7,282 nt of DNA from Opitutia bacterium (lineage in GTDB: Bacteria > Verrucomicrobiota > Verrucomicrobiia > Opitutales > Opitutaceae): contig PMKA01000519.1 of NCBI GenBank assembly GCA_003157575.1, positions 1 to 7,282 on the forward strand, in the 5' to 3' direction. The notes under the pieces are model-generated. The model was not told where the DNA came from. It saw only the letters and a list, made by a program, of their open reading frames with translations, and ran no database searches. Of the stretch, positions 6,823 to 7,282 are shown piece by piece; the first letter of the stretch is position 1; the number at the start of each line of letters is the position of its first letter. The translations under genes were made by a program, and so were the position numbers.

Positions 6823-6824
6823 GT
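6800..6824. promoter_or_regulatory. 25-bp dyad, candidate Rrf2 operator
   Basis: ACCTTAA (6800-6806) and TTAAGGT (6818-6824) are perfect 7-bp inverted arms with an 11-bp AT-rich spacer, centred on 6812. The 25-bp span equals that of IscR type 1 sites, although the letters differ. It overlaps the presumed regulator promoter and lies upstream of the divergent Met/Cys-rich gene. A dimeric regulator encoded next door is the natural candidate to bind here. Confidence 0.5.
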
Positions 6825-6935
6825 CTTATGACATTTTTCTCTTGCGTTCCGCCTCAAGAACGAGATCTTAGCTCCATTAACTCTCTGGTCCGCGCCTCCG
6901 CAACCACCACCTCTAAAACCAAACACAATACTACC

Positions 6936-7282
6936 ATGATGACAATGGACCGCCCGACGATGGGCATGCCAACGATGATGCCCATGATGCCGGCCACGCC
7001 GGCAATGAACATGATGATGATGCCCCGCTGCACGATGCAGATGACGAAGTGCGAAGGGGGCATGATGCTCGCCTGCGCCTGCGAGAGTCCCATGGCCGCG
7101 AGCATGATGCAGAACCTCTGTCAGATGATGGCCGGAGGCATGATCAACTGCGGCATGATGATGAACGGCATGATGGTGATGTCCTGCAATCTCACGATGG
7201 GCATGTGCAAATGCGAGATGACCAAGGATGGCATGTGCATCACCTGCACGTCCGGCGACAAATGCTGCTGCGACATGATCCA
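6936..7282 (+). CDS. Met/Cys-rich putative metal-binding protein (C-terminus outside window)
   Basis: The frame is open from ATG 6936 to the window edge with no stop (115 full codons). It encodes 35 Met and 14 Cys, 43% of residues, with almost no hydrophobic residues besides Met. Clusters include PTMMPMMPATPAMNMMMM (12-29), CxC pairs (C47/C49, C91/C93), CxxC (C101/C104) and CCC (110-112). A loose unit, G-M-x(1-4)-C, recurs at residues 42-47, 68-72, 78-84, 89-93 and 99-104. Outside ATG codons, 69 of 80 third positions are G or C, which supports real coding. There is no signal peptide, so it is probably cytoplasmic. Thioether and thiol ligands suggest Cu(I) or another soft metal, as in metallothionein-like proteins; this is inference. 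An in-frame ATG at 6828, with AAGG before it, would add 36 less coding-like residues, and ATG 7020 is a shorter alternative. I cannot place it in a named family. Confidence 0.72.
   Translation, partial: MMTMDRPTMGMPTMMPMMPATPAMNMMMMPRCTMQMTKCEGGMMLACACESPMAASMMQNLCQMMAGGMINCGMMMNGMMVMSCNLTMGMCKCEMTKDGMCITCTSGDKCCCDMI

Noticed and set aside
6854..7105. Minus-strand frame of 83 codons that looks like a hydrophobic membrane protein
   Set aside because: Its Ile/Val/Met richness is simply the antisense reading of the repeated ATG codons of the Met/Cys-rich frame. The plus frame has strong third-position GC and an ordered Cys pattern.

Overview
The window reads as a GC-rich bacterial chromosome segment. 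I favour a Verrucomicrobiota (Opitutales-like) or related PVC-group source. The basis is the style of the ThiE/TenI and ThiF-rhodanese proteins, the thiE-thiG-thiH-thiF gene order (resembling the Bacteroides-type cluster), and a REP-type palindrome. This is inference from remembered families; no search was run.

Left edge (1-388): the C-terminal quarter of the F1 ATP synthase alpha subunit (atpA), with no atpG after it. The gap to the next gene (389-676) holds a possible terminator and a striking 24-bp perfect inverted repeat of REPIN type, framed by a second, outer inverted repeat.

Thiamine block (677-4564, + strand): thiE, thiG, thiH and thiF are tightly packed. There is a 4-bp ATGA overlap at thiE/thiG and at thiG/thiH, and a 14-bp gap before thiF. 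Together they cover thiazole formation (ThiG; ThiH making dehydroglycine from tyrosine), activation and sulfur loading of the carrier (ThiF with a fused rhodanese domain), and joining of thiazole to pyrimidine (ThiE). The carrier ThiS and the pyrimidine synthase ThiC are not in the window, and I see no TPP riboswitch upstream. ThiE carries two unusual polar insertions.

Convergent gap (4565-4976): about 410 bp without a convincing gene, holding two families of short repeats, both with a 27-bp period.

Minus-strand pair (4977-6711): a cysteine-containing Rrf2-family regulator, probably Fe-S binding, followed by a class I PLP aminotransferase. They probably share a transcript.

Right edge (6712-7282): an AT-rich divergent promoter region with a 25-bp dyad (ACCTTAA-N11-TTAAGGT). 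Beyond it, on the + strand and running off the window, lies an extraordinary Met/Cys-rich reading frame: 35 Met and 14 Cys in the first 115 codons, with 86% GC at third positions outside ATG codons. It looks like a soft-metal-binding, metallothionein-like protein facing a putative redox/Fe-S/metal-responsive regulator. It is the most interesting item here.
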